Below are positions 7,960-15,857 of a stretch of DNA of 64,000 nucleotides, piece by piece. The notes beneath the pieces were generated by a model. It was not told the DNA's origin, ran no database searches, and was given only the letters and a program-made list of their open reading frames with translations. Origin of the DNA: Streptomyces sp. M41(2017) (lineage in GTDB: Bacteria > Actinomycetota > Actinomycetes > Streptomycetales > Streptomycetaceae). The stretch is taken from contig NZ_MWFK01000003.1 of NCBI RefSeq assembly GCF_002078175.1, forward strand, positions 496,001 to 560,000, read 5' to 3'. How positions within the stretch are numbered: the first letter of the stretch is position 1; each line of letters begins with the position of its first letter. The translations under genes were made by a program, and so were the position numbers.

Positions 7960-8225
7960 GCCAGTCCACCCAGGAAGCGACGCGAACCCGGTCCCGGCGC
8001 GACCCGTACAGCCTCGCCGTGGCGTCCTTCGTCCTCGGCCTGGTCGGCCTGCTGGTCTTCAACATCGTGCTCGGCCCGACCGCCGTCGTCCTCGGCCTGG
8101 TCGCCCTGCACCGCGGCACACTGCATCGCCACCGGGCCTACCTGGGGATCCTGCTCGGGGTCGCCGACCTGGTCGTACTCGCCGCCGTCACGGCGGCCGA
8201 CAACAGCGTCGCCTGGCACATCTGA
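7956..8225 (+). CDS. Small DUF4190-like membrane protein
   Basis: An 89-residue protein with a basic, polar N-terminus and then two hydrophobic segments, SFVLGLVGLLVFNIVLGP and GILLGVADLVVLAAVTAA. The layout (ALAS-like first helix, GLVALHRG turn, second helix) resembles DUF4190 proteins of actinobacteria, which are membrane proteins of unknown role. ATG 7956 overlaps the previous stop, indicating coupling to the upstream 62-residue membrane protein. It ends 39 bases from a convergent gene with a strong palindrome between. Function unknown. Confidence 0.78.
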   Translation: MSQSTQEATRTRSRRDPYSLAVASFVLGLVGLLVFNIVLGPTAVVLGLVALHRGTLHRHRAYLGILLGVADLVVLAAVTAADNSVAWHI

Positions 8226-8241
8226 GGCGGGCGCCCTGCCC

Positions 8242-8263
8242 GGCGTGGTCCGCGGACCACGCC
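8242..8263. terminator. Perfect 22-base palindrome between convergent genes
   Basis: GGCGTGGTCCG is followed directly by its exact complement, filling almost the whole gap between two convergent genes. It can form a stem in either transcript and is best read as a bidirectional terminator. Confidence 0.65.
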
Positions 8264-8542
8264 TCAGGGGGCGTCACCCGCCCAGTCGAAGAACATCGGG
8301 TCCCCGGGACGCGGGTCGTACAAGGCCCGCGCTCCCGGGCCGAACTGGCCCAGCTCCGTCTCCAGCGCCACGCCGGCGGATATCTCCTCCGGCGTGCGGC
8401 CGGTGATGTCGAGCAGCAGACCGTCCAGCGGTCCGCCCACCAGCTCGGCATAGTCCCGGCCGCGCTGCGGGCCCTGACGGGGGTCGTCGTGGTCCGCGCC
8501 GTAGACCCGGCCGCGCAGCAGCTGTTCGTCGTCCTTGTCCAT
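8264..8542 (-). CDS. Conserved-type small hypothetical protein
   Basis: A 92-residue acidic soluble protein beginning MDKDDEQLLRGRVYGADHDD. I do not recognise the family. It has a central segment AELVGGPLDGLLLDITGRTP that looks like a folded beta-rich core, followed by a helix and a C-terminal PRPGDPMFFDWAGDAP. The start at 8542 was chosen because GGTGGAGGGC lies directly upstream; a Met four codons earlier is possible. It is monocistronic as far as can be seen, about 215 bases downstream of the LigD polymerase gene on the same strand. Confidence 0.7.
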   Translation of the reverse strand: MDKDDEQLLRGRVYGADHDDPRQGPQRGRDYAELVGGPLDGLLLDITGRTPEEISAGVALETELGQFGPGARALYDPRPGDPMFFDWAGDAP

Positions 8543-8756
8543 GCCCTCCACCATCGCAGCCGCCACTGACATCGCGAGTCGTGCCGGTGTCGACACACCT
8601 CGTCCCCGCCGCCGTCCGACGGCACGCGCGGCACGTCCGGACGCCGCTCTCCGCAGGGGACATGGCCCCTCGGGGTGCCCACCCCCGCTGCTCCGATCGG
8701 GTGAAGCGCGGGCGCCCGGTTCGAGGGCTCTTTCCGGGCGACCGCGGGGTCCGGAT

Positions 8757-9725
8757 TCACCCGCCGCGCGTCTGTCCGCGGGTCCCGTCGGCGCTTCGGC
8801 CGCGCAGTGCGGCGAGCCGGCGCCCGGCGGGGCCGAGGCTGCGGCCGCGGTCCAGCAGCCCCTCCCAGGGTTTGGTGCGTGCCTGCTCGACGGCGTCGGC
8901 GATGGTCCAGTGGCGGGCGTCGAGGTCCGGATCGTCGAGTTGGCTCCAGGAGATGGGGACGGCCACGGGGGCGCCGGGCTTCGGACGGACGGTGAAGGGC
9001 ACCACGACGGTCTGCGCGTACGCGTTGCGCTGCACGTCGAGATAGAGCCGGTCGCCGCGGTCCTTCTTACGGGCGGCCGTGGTGAGGCGGTCGGGGTGTG
9101 CCTCCGCCAGGGTCTCGGCGACGTCCTTGGCGAACGCGCGGACCTCGTCGAAGTCCTGGTGTCCGTCGAGCGGCACGACGACGTGCAGGCCACGCGAGCC
9201 CGTGGTCATCGGTGCCGAGGGGAGTTTCAGCGTGTCGAGGAGTTCGCGCACCGCCCGGGCCGCTTCGCGTACGGCGGCGAAGTCGCCCTCCGTCGCCGGG
9301 TCGAGGTCGATGACGAGCCTGTCGGGACGTTCGACGTCGCCCGTCTTCGACAGCCAGCGGTGCAGGGTGAGGCAGGCCTGGTCGGCGAGGTAGACGAGGG
9401 TCGCGGTGTCCCCGCAGACGGGGTGGAGGACCGTTCCGCCCTCCTTGCGCACCTCGACCCGCTCGATCCAGTCCGGGTAGTGGTCCGGCGTGTTCTTCTG
9501 CATGAAGCGGGGCCCGTCGATCCCGTCCGGGTACCGCTCCAGCATCAGGGGGCGGCCCCTCAGGTGGGGCAGCATGAAGGGGGCGACGGCGCGGTAGTAC
9601 GCGACGAGGTCCCGCTTCGTGTACTCCTTGCCGCTCCCACTCGCCGGGAAGAGCACCTTGTCCGGCCGGTGCAGGTCGAGCGTGCGGCGGCCGACCCGCA
9701 CGGTGTGGGTGCCGGAGCCGGCCAT
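8757..9725 (-). CDS. LigD-type NHEJ polymerase (stand-alone primase-polymerase domain)
   Basis: A 322-residue protein equal in length to the polymerase domain of LigD (archaeo-eukaryotic primase family), which fills gaps during non-homologous end joining with a preference for ribonucleotides. The catalytic metal ligands appear as D140-x-D142 in LVIDLDPA, with a third Asp in LYLDVQRN, and the nucleotide-binding stretch TTGSRGLHVVVPLDG lies between. The N-terminal PDKVLFPASG motif is typical. ATG 9725 has GGAAGG eight bases upstream; a GTG two codons earlier is too close. With the phosphoesterase at 1635-2252 it gives two of the three LigD activities as separate genes. No Ku gene is in the window. 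Confidence 0.93.
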   Translation of the reverse strand: MAGSGTHTVRVGRRTLDLHRPDKVLFPASGSGKEYTKRDLVAYYRAVAPFMLPHLRGRPLMLERYPDGIDGPRFMQKNTPDHYPDWIERVEVRKEGGTVLHPVCGDTATLVYLADQACLTLHRWLSKTGDVERPDRLVIDLDPATEGDFAAVREAARAVRELLDTLKLPSAPMTTGSRGLHVVVPLDGHQDFDEVRAFAKDVAETLAEAHPDRLTTAARKKDRGDRLYLDVQRNAYAQTVVVPFTVRPKPGAPVAVPISWSQLDDPDLDARHWTIADAVEQARTKPWEGLLDRGRSLGPAGRRLAALRGRSADGTRGQTRGG

Positions 9726-10069
9726 CGCCACATCCTTCCGTCGTCGTTCGGGCGGCGCGGAAGCCGCCGTACCCGCTCTCCACGCAACACCGCGGGCGGA
9801 CGTCCTGCCACGGGAAGGGGCGCACGACTCCGCGTTCCGCCCGGCCGACGGCCGGTTTCCGAGCGACCGGTCCGTGGCGGCCGTCCGTGCGCGCGGGTAC
9901 CCGGCTGCCTCGCCCCGTAACGCGCGCACCGCGGCCCGTGGACCGGGGCCCTCCGGCTTGCCCTTGACCCGCACGTCAGGGTTTAGCGTGCCTCGGCCGG
10001 TGGGGCGACGGTCCGCCCGACGTACGCACCGGTTCGCCTCTCGCCCTCGTCCGAACCCGGAGTCGTCCC
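9726..10069. other. Divergent intergenic region
   Basis: A 344-base region between the LigD-type polymerase and a rightward oxidoreductase. It should contain both promoters. A TTGACC near 9964 could be a -35 element for the rightward gene, but no -10 box at good spacing follows. I see no gene or repeat in it. Confidence 0.5.
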
Positions 10070-11098
10070 ATGTCCGTTCATGCACCGCCCACCACCCGCG
10101 AGATCCACCTTGTCGGCGCGCCCGTGGGGTTGCCGGGCCCGGAACACCTCGCCGTCGTCGAGACGGCGATGCCCACTCCACGGGCGGGCCACGTCATCGT
10201 CCGCAACCGGCACTTCCTCGTCTTTCCAGGGTTGCGGACGCTCATCGGGGGCGAGGTCGAGGGGGTCCCGTTGCCGCCCGTCCATGTCGGCGACGCCCTG
10301 TTCGGACCCGCCGTCGGGGAGGTCGTCACCGTGGGCGCCGGCAGCGCACTGCGCCCCGGCGACCTGGTCTCTCACCTGCGCGGCTGGCGGGAGCACGCCC
10401 TGCTGAGCGACGACGACTGCGTGCCGCTGAGTGACGTGCTGGACGACCCCGTCGCGTTCCTGTCGTCCGGGGCCGCCGCGTACGCGGCGCTCACCCGGCT
10501 CGCCGGCGTGCGTCCCGGCGACACCGTCCTCGTCACCGGAGCCGCGGGAGCCGTCGGGAGTCTCGCGGGCCAAGTGGCCCGCCTCCTGGGCGCCGAACGG
10601 GTCGTGGGCACGACCCGTTCGGCGCGCAAGGCCGAACGGCTCACGGCCGACCTCGGCTACGACGCGGTCGTGGTCCCGGGCACGGCACCGTTCGCCGAAC
10701 AGCTCGCCGCCGCGGCACCCGACGGCATCGACGTACTCCTCGACACCGTCGGCGGGGAACAGTTGACCGCGGCCGTCGGCGCGGCACGGCGGGGCGCGCG
10801 GTTCGCGTTGGTGGGCGCGCTCTCCGGGCAACTGTCGGCCGACCGCGACGGCACCACCGCGCCCGCGGAGATCGACACGTTCCGTGTCATCACGCTGGGG
10901 ATCACGCTGCGGGGATGCAGCAGCTCGGATCTCGGCGGAGCGGCCGAGGAGTGGAACACGCGCTTCGGGGACTGGCTGCGCTCCGGTGAGATCGTCTTCC
11001 CCCATGTCCGGATCGCGGGCATCGATCGCGCGCCCCGGGCGTTGCAGGAACTGTTCGAGGGGCGGCACACCGGAACCGTCGTCGTGGACGTCACGTAG
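10070..11098 (+). CDS. NADP-dependent medium-chain oxidoreductase (CurA/PTGR-like)
   Basis: A 342-residue zinc-independent medium-chain dehydrogenase/reductase. The Rossmann motif is GAAGAVGSLAGQVARLLGA about midway, followed by RVVGTTRSARKAERL, which fits NADPH binding. The N-terminal half (REIHLVGAPVGLPGPEHLAV and FLVFPGLRTLI) matches the family that includes CurA and prostaglandin reductases, which reduce activated alkenes such as enones. No zinc-ligand cysteines are visible. It is followed after 78 bases by a MerR regulator on the same strand, which may respond to the same reactive compounds. Substrate not predictable from sequence. Confidence 0.88.
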   Translation: MSVHAPPTTREIHLVGAPVGLPGPEHLAVVETAMPTPRAGHVIVRNRHFLVFPGLRTLIGGEVEGVPLPPVHVGDALFGPAVGEVVTVGAGSALRPGDLVSHLRGWREHALLSDDDCVPLSDVLDDPVAFLSSGAAAYAALTRLAGVRPGDTVLVTGAAGAVGSLAGQVARLLGAERVVGTTRSARKAERLTADLGYDAVVVPGTAPFAEQLAAAAPDGIDVLLDTVGGEQLTAAVGAARRGARFALVGALSGQLSADRDGTTAPAEIDTFRVITLGITLRGCSSSDLGGAAEEWNTRFGDWLRSGEIVFPHVRIAGIDRAPRALQELFEGRHTGTVVVDVT

Positions 11099-11176
11099 GC
11101 GCTCGGTTCCACGGGACCGTGGACTCCCGCGTCCTCGAAGGTCGTCGACGCGGCACCGGGTGGAAGCGGGGAGCGG

Positions 11177-11554
11177 ATGCGGATCGGGGATGCGGCCGCA
11201 GCGGCCGGCACGACGGCACGTGCGCTGAGGTTCTACGAGGAGCGCGGGTTGCTGCCACCACCGCGGCGCACGGCGGCCGGGCAGCGTGAGTACGGTCCCG
11301 GCGACGTCGCCCGGGTGAGGGTGATCCGGGACCTGCTCGCCCTCGGCCTGACGGTGGAGGACCTGTGCAGCCTCGCCGACCGCATCCCCCTGCTCGTCGA
11401 CGACCCGCGCAGACGGTGTTCCGGCAGCACGGACAGTCCCGGAACCAGCGTCGTCCACCGCCGACTGGCCGCGCTGGACGCCGAGATCGACCGCCTCACC
11501 AGGCTGCGCACACGCCTGGCCGCTCGGACCGGCCGCACGACCGACCGATCCTGA
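11177..11554 (+). CDS. MerR-family transcriptional regulator
   Basis: A 125-residue regulator. The winged helix-turn-helix is MRIGDAAAAAGTTARALRFYEERGLL, followed by the RTAAGQREYGPGDVARVRVI wing and helix, and a C-terminal dimerisation coil (AALDAEIDRLTRLRTRLAA). The one cysteine (in RRRCSG) is not in a metal-binding cluster, so a metal sensor is unlikely. GGGAG stands just upstream of ATG 11177. It lies behind the medium-chain reductase, probably in one operon, and may control it. MerR proteins bind palindromes in promoters with over-long spacers; no such site was identified. Confidence 0.9.
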   Translation: MRIGDAAAAAGTTARALRFYEERGLLPPPRRTAAGQREYGPGDVARVRVIRDLLALGLTVEDLCSLADRIPLLVDDPRRRCSGSTDSPGTSVVHRRLAALDAEIDRLTRLRTRLAARTGRTTDRS

Positions 11555-11740
11555 GGGGCACACCGGACGGCGGCGGCGCAGTGGGTGCCGCCTTCGCGAT
11601 CGGTCACGACGGCCGGTGTCCAACACTTGGGGACCGCGCCAAGGCCTGCACGATCAGGGCCAGTTGTTGCGGCCGCGTGAAATCCCTCCGCGCGACGTGC
11701 TGCGGCTGCTGGTCCGACGCCCTTCGCCGCGATCTCGTCA

Positions 11741-11770
11741 TTGACGGATCGGAGAATCGATTCGTACGAT
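11741..11770 (+). promoter_or_regulatory. Vegetative-type promoter of the SAM-IV/ABC operon
   Basis: TTGACG (11741-11746) and TACGAT (11765-11770) are separated by 18 bases, a good match to the HrdB-type consensus. Transcription would begin near 11777, exactly where the riboswitch fold starts, which strengthens both calls. Confidence 0.8.
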
Positions 11771-11775
11771 CGCGA

Positions 11776-11890
11776 CCGGCATTGAGCGTCAGCGTCAAGC
11801 CCTGGCTCGCTGACCGGCAACCCTCCTCCGCGGTGGGGTGCTCCAGGTGAAAGCCCGGCGTGGTCGCCCGACCCCGCAAGCGCGAACCCC
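11776..11890 (+). promoter_or_regulatory. SAM-IV riboswitch (S-adenosylmethionine sensor)
   Basis: The sequence closely follows the SAM-IV class known from actinobacteria: GAGCGTCAGCGTCAAGCC, then GGCTCGCTGACCGGCAACCC, then CGCGGTGGGGTGCTCCAGGT. Stem P2 forms by GTCAGCG (11788-11794) with CGCTGAC (11808-11814), capped by AGCC/GGCT. CCGG at the start can pair with CCGG near 11855 to close an imperfect P1. The 3' element CCCCGCAAGCGCG near 11872-11884 corresponds to the downstream stem of the class. SAM-IV riboswitches turn sulfur-metabolism genes down when SAM is plentiful. It sits between the promoter and a leader peptide ahead of an ABC importer operon. The class call is from memory of the consensus; a covariance search was not run. 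Confidence 0.88.
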
Positions 11891-11920
11891 CGGCAGGGGG
11901 CGGAGACAGGGAGGCCCGGC

Positions 11921-12040
11921 GTGCGGAACGACAGCAGCGACCTGAGCGCCTCGATCGCGGCCGCGGCGATGTTCTCCGGGTTCTCGCGCCGCCGCCACAT
12001 CGACCTGGAGCGCTCCGCCAGCTGCCTGTGTCGCGGCTGA
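11921..12040 (+). CDS. Cysteine-containing leader peptide
   Basis: A 39-residue open frame from GTG 11921 with GGGAGG six bases upstream, a strong initiation site. The C-terminal half, SRRRHIDLERSASCLCRG, resembles the short Streptomyces peptides annotated as putative leader peptides (RRHxDLxRxxSxLCR pattern) that precede sulfur-assimilation operons. The codons TGC CTG TGT place two Cys codons four codons from the stop, suited to sensing charged tRNA-Cys by ribosome stalling. It lies between the SAM-IV riboswitch and an ABC importer operon, about 280 bases before the first structural gene. A shorter version from ATG 11969 lacks a ribosome site. Role in attenuation is inference from sequence and family resemblance. 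Confidence 0.75.
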   Translation: MRNDSSDLSASIAAAAMFSGFSRRRHIDLERSASCLCRG

Positions 12041-12172
12041 CGACACGCTCGACGGGCCGCCGCACGTAGTCGGCTCCTTCCTGGGCTGCGAGCAAAACCC
12101 CTGTTCCCCTCGGCCGTGCGAGGTCGGCGTGCGCACACGCACGCGCCGTCGACGCGCCCCTCCCCCGCCCGG

Positions 12173-12201
12173 CCGGGCCTCGACGCTTCGAGGTGGCCCG
12201 G
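12173..12201 (+). terminator. Attenuator-like hairpin between leader peptide and ABC operon
   Basis: CCGGGCC (12173-12179) pairs with GGCCCGG (12195-12201), with an inner TCGA/TCGA pair. A smaller hairpin, GCGTGCG with CGCACGC around CACA, lies at 12127-12144. Both stand in the 282-base untranslated stretch after the leader peptide and could be alternative structures that decide read-through into the operon. Confidence 0.5.
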
Positions 12202-12322
12202 ACCCGAGCCACCGAACCGACCTTGTCGTCCGATCGGTGCCGCCCGTCCACGGCTGCGCCGTCCCGCTTCGCCCTGTCCGCACCGGACCGGCGCAGCGAC
12301 TCTGGAGTAGGAGAACCCTTCC

Positions 12323-13945
12323 GTGACATCCCATCCGGACACCCGATCCGCCCGATGGACGGCAGCCGCCGCTGTCGTGACGAGCGGCATCCTGCTGAGC
12401 GGCTGCTCGTCGAGTGACGGCACCGGTTCGAGCGGCGCCGACGCCCGGGCCAGGTCCGGTGGCACGCTGACCTTCGCGGTGGGGTCCGACGCCGGGTGCG
12501 TGGACCCGCAGCAGGTGGGCAGCAACGACAGCATCTACTCCGTGCGCCAGATCGTCGACTCGCTGACCGACCAGGACCCCCGGACCGGCAAGATCGTGCC
12601 CTGGCTGGCGAAGAGCTGGGACATCAGTTCCGACACGACGACGTTCACCTTCCACCTGCGCTCGGGCGTGACGTTCAGCGACGGCTCCCGGCTGACCGCC
12701 CAGGTGGTCAAGGACAACTTCGACGCCGTACCGAAGCTCGGCGCCCTGGCCACCCTCGCCCAGGGCTATCTGAGCGGGGTGCGGAACACCACCGTGGTCG
12801 ATCCGAGCACCGTCCGGGTGACCTTCAAGAAGCCCAACGCGCAGTTCCTCCAGGCTACGTCGACCCACTCGCTGGGCATCGAGTCGTCGGCGAGCGTGAA
12901 GCTGAGCCCGCAGGAGAAGTGCAGCAAGGGAGTGGCCGGCTCGGGGCCCTTCACGCTGTCGGCCTACGTACAGAACCGCTCGGTCACGTTGAGCAAGCGC
13001 GCCAAGTACGCCTGGGGTTCCTCGCTGTGGGCCAAGAAGGGCGAGGCGTACCTGGACAAACTCGTGTTCAAGGTCGTGCCCGAGGCGGGCGTGCGGAGCG
13101 GGAGCCTGCAGTCGGGTCAGGTCGACGCGATCGGCAGCGTGGGCAAGGCCGACGAGACGGCACTCAAGGGCGGTGCGGTGAACCTGCAACGCCGGGCCAA
13201 CCCCGGCGTCGTGTTCAACCTCGGTCTGAACAACTCCCGCCCCCTGCTCAAGGACGCGAAGGTGCGTAAGGCCCTGCAGCTCGCCGTCGACCGGCAGCAG
13301 ATCGTGGACGCCGTCTTCCCGACGGGAACCGAGCCGGCCACCAGCGTGCTGGCGCACACGACACCGAACTACGCGGACCTCGGACCGGACCTGTCCTTGG
13401 ACGCGGCGAAGGCCAAGTCGCTGCTGGACGCCGCCGGTTGGAAGACCGGGAGTGACGGCGTCCGGACGAAGGGCGGCACCAAGCTCCGTCTGACCGTCAA
13501 GTGGTTCGCCAACGCGGCCACCAACCAGCCGGCGCTGGAGCTGATCCAGCAGCAGCTGAAGGCGGTGGGCGTGGACGTCGTGCTCAAGCAGCTCCAGATC
13601 ACCCAGTTCGCCCCGACGCTCCAGTCGGGCGACTTCGACGCGGTGTGGGGCAACGTCACACGGGCCGACCCGGACATCCTGCGCAGCTCCTACTCCACCG
13701 AGCTGGCCAACTTCTACCACCTGCCCGCGAGCCCGCTGGACACCGCGCTGAACCAGCAGGCGGCGACCGCTGATCCGGACCGGCGCGGCGAACTGGTGAA
13801 GACCGCACAGGAGTTGCTCATTCGGAAGGCGTACATCATTCCGGTGGTGGAGCTGGAGACCCAGTTGGGTGTGGCCAAGAAGGTGCACAACCTCGACTTC
13901 GACGCCTCCAGCCGCATCCAGCTGCACGACACGTGGATCGGCTAG
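12323..13945 (+). CDS. ABC transporter substrate-binding lipoprotein, family 5 (Opp/Dpp type)
   Basis: A 540-residue extracytoplasmic solute-binding protein. The signal sequence ends in a lipobox (GILLSGCSSSDG), so the mature protein is anchored to the outer face of the membrane by a lipidated Cys. The body follows the SBP_bac_5 fold: GGTLTFAVGSDAG, then FTFHLRSGVTFSDGSRLTA and later VRKALQLAVDRQQIVDAVF. Members bind peptides, nickel chelates, glutathione and other small polar solutes. The GTG at 12323 is preceded by TAGGAG. It opens a five-gene coupled operon downstream of a SAM-IV riboswitch and leader peptide, so the solute is plausibly sulfur-containing (methionyl peptide, glutathione or a thio-compound), which is inference. 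Confidence 0.94.
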   Translation: MTSHPDTRSARWTAAAAVVTSGILLSGCSSSDGTGSSGADARARSGGTLTFAVGSDAGCVDPQQVGSNDSIYSVRQIVDSLTDQDPRTGKIVPWLAKSWDISSDTTTFTFHLRSGVTFSDGSRLTAQVVKDNFDAVPKLGALATLAQGYLSGVRNTTVVDPSTVRVTFKKPNAQFLQATSTHSLGIESSASVKLSPQEKCSKGVAGSGPFTLSAYVQNRSVTLSKRAKYAWGSSLWAKKGEAYLDKLVFKVVPEAGVRSGSLQSGQVDAIGSVGKADETALKGGAVNLQRRANPGVVFNLGLNNSRPLLKDAKVRKALQLAVDRQQIVDAVFPTGTEPATSVLAHTTPNYADLGPDLSLDAAKAKSLLDAAGWKTGSDGVRTKGGTKLRLTVKWFANAATNQPALELIQQQLKAVGVDVVLKQLQITQFAPTLQSGDFDAVWGNVTRADPDILRSSYSTELANFYHLPASPLDTALNQQAATADPDRRGELVKTAQELLIRKAYIIPVVELETQLGVAKKVHNLDFDASSRIQLHDTWIG

Positions 13946-13953
13946 CGGCCGGC

Positions 13954-14913
13954 ATGCGTCGCTATGTGATCAAACGTATCGCGCAGGCGGTCGGGGTGCT
14001 GTGGGCGGCCTACACGGTGTCGTTCCTGGTGCTGGACTACCTGCCCGGCGATCCGGTCTCGGCGATGGCCGGCGCCGGAGCCGACTCGGGGCAGGTCGAC
14101 CCGGCTCAACTCGCCGCGCTGCGCCACCAGTACGGCTTCGACAAGCCTGTGCCGGTCCAGTACGCCGAAGCGCTCGGCCGCGCGGTGCGCGGGGACTTCG
14201 GGGACTCCGTGTCCACGGGCCGCCCGGTCACCTCGTCGCTCGGCGACGCCCTCCCGCAGACCCTGCAGCTGACGGGCGCGGCCCTGCTGCTGGCCGTGGT
14301 GCTCGGGGGCGGCGTCGCCCTGCTCGCGACGTACACCACGCGACGCTGGCTGCGGCAGCTCCTGCTGTCGCTGCCCCCGCTGGGTGTGTCCGTCCCGACG
14401 TTCTGGGTCGGCCTGCTGCTGGTCGAGGTCTTCTCCTTCCGGGCGAGGCTCTTTCCCGCGTTCGGCAACGACGGGCTGCGCGGGCTGGTGCTGCCCGCCG
14501 TGACGCTGGCGATCCCGACCGGCGCACTGGTCGCGCAGGTGCTGGCGAAGAGCCTCCTCACGGCGCTGGACCAGGCCTATGTGGAGACCGCGCGGGCCAA
14601 GGGCGCGGGACGGGTGCGGATCCATCTGCGGCACGCGCTGCGCAACGCGTCGCTGCCCGCGCTGACCGTCGTGGGACTGCTGGCCGGGCAGCTGATCGCC
14701 GGCTCGGTGGTGGTCGAGACGGTGTTCTCCCGGGACGGCCTGGGGCGGGTGACCGCCGCCGCGGTCGCGGCCCAGGACATCCCACTGGTCCAGGGGGTCG
14801 TGGTGTTCGGGGCGCTGATCTTCGTGTCCGCCAACCTGATCGTCGACCTCGTCTATCCCGTGCTGGACCCGCGGATCGTGGTCCATTCGAGGAGGAAGGT
14901 GAGTCCCGCATGA
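13954..14913 (+). CDS. ABC transporter permease (DppB/OppB type)
   Basis: A 319-residue inner-membrane permease with the usual six membrane spans. It begins MRRYVIKRIAQAVGVLWAAY, typical of OppB proteins, and has the cytoplasmic EAA-like loop near DQAYVETARAKGAGRVRIHLRHALRN that contacts the ATPase. The start at 13954, nine bases after the preceding stop, fits the family better than the in-frame GTG at 13933, which would overlap the upstream gene. The stop overlaps the start of the second permease. Forms the translocation channel with that protein. Confidence 0.94.
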   Translation: MRRYVIKRIAQAVGVLWAAYTVSFLVLDYLPGDPVSAMAGAGADSGQVDPAQLAALRHQYGFDKPVPVQYAEALGRAVRGDFGDSVSTGRPVTSSLGDALPQTLQLTGAALLLAVVLGGGVALLATYTTRRWLRQLLLSLPPLGVSVPTFWVGLLLVEVFSFRARLFPAFGNDGLRGLVLPAVTLAIPTGALVAQVLAKSLLTALDQAYVETARAKGAGRVRIHLRHALRNASLPALTVVGLLAGQLIAGSVVVETVFSRDGLGRVTAAAVAAQDIPLVQGVVVFGALIFVSANLIVDLVYPVLDPRIVVHSRRKVSPA

Positions 14914-15857
14914 GTCAGACCCTTGCCGAGGACGTGGCCTCGGGAGCGGCCACCGGCCTCGCCCGAGCGGTCGATCCCGGCCCGGGGGCGGGTACCGAAC
15001 CAGGTACGGAAGGTCCCGGTCCCGGCGCCGGACGTCGGCGGCTCCTTCGCTTCCTGGTGCGCCGTCCCGGGCTGCTGGCATCGGCGCTGGTGGTGGTGCT
15101 GATCGTCCTCGCGGCCTTCTGGCCCGACCTGTTCACCTCACGGGACCCGCTGCACGGGGTGCCGTCGGAGAACTTCCGCGCCCCCGACGGCGCGCACTGG
15201 TTCGGCACCGACGAACTGGGGCGCGACGTCTTCTCCCGTGTCGTGCACGGCGCCCAGCTGTCGTTGAAGGCGACGCTGCTCGCGGTGGCTGTCGCGTTCG
15301 TCGTCGGCGGGCTGACCGGGCTCGTCGCCGGGTTCGTGGGCGGCTGGGTCGAGGACGTGCTGATGCGTGTCGTGGACGTCCTGCTGTCGATCCCCTCGCT
15401 GTTCCTCTCCCTGGCGCTGGTCACGGCGCTGGGCTACGGGACGGTGAAGGTCGCCGTCGCCGTCGGGATCGCGAGTGTGGCCGGGTTCGCCCGGGTGACC
15501 CGGGCCGAGGTGCTCCGGGTCCGGCAGGCGGTGTTCGTCGAGGCGTCACGGTCGTGCGGTGCCCGCTGGTACACGGTGCTGGGCCGGCACGTCCTGCCCA
15601 ACGCCGTCGGTCCGGTGATCGTGCTGGCGACGCTCGACTTCGGCGCCGCCGTCCTGGCCGTTTCGTCGCTGAGTTTCCTCGGCTACGGAGCACCGCCCCC
15701 CGCCCCGGAGTGGGGCACCCTGATCGCCGACGGCCGCAACTACATGGCCAATGCCTGGTGGCTCACCGCTCTGCCTGGTCTGGCGATCGCGGCCACCGGG
15801 CTGGCCGCCAACCGCATCGCGAGGGCGCTGGACGGCGAATGGTCCCGGCAGCGATGA
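14910..15857 (+). CDS. ABC transporter permease (DppC/OppC type)
   Basis: A 315-residue permease. A Pro/Gly-rich cytosolic N-terminus of about 45 residues precedes the first membrane span (LLASALVVVLIVLAAFWP), then the OppC-type periplasmic segment with HWFGTDELGRDVFSRVVHGA, and the EAA loop near RAEVLRVRQAVFVEASRSCG. GGAGGAAGG lies ahead of ATG 14910, and the ATGA overlap with the previous gene indicates coupling. Partner of the upstream permease in importing the unknown solute. Confidence 0.94.
   Translation: MSQTLAEDVASGAATGLARAVDPGPGAGTEPGTEGPGPGAGRRRLLRFLVRRPGLLASALVVVLIVLAAFWPDLFTSRDPLHGVPSENFRAPDGAHWFGTDELGRDVFSRVVHGAQLSLKATLLAVAVAFVVGGLTGLVAGFVGGWVEDVLMRVVDVLLSIPSLFLSLALVTALGYGTVKVAVAVGIASVAGFARVTRAEVLRVRQAVFVEASRSCGARWYTVLGRHVLPNAVGPVIVLATLDFGAAVLAVSSLSFLGYGAPPPAPEWGTLIADGRNYMANAWWLTALPGLAIAATGLAANRIARALDGEWSRQR

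Noticed and set aside
11604..12329. Leftward open frame of about 240 residues across the leader region
   Set aside because: Arg/Ser-rich composition with no domain; it runs opposite the riboswitch, leader peptide and promoter, which have specific support.
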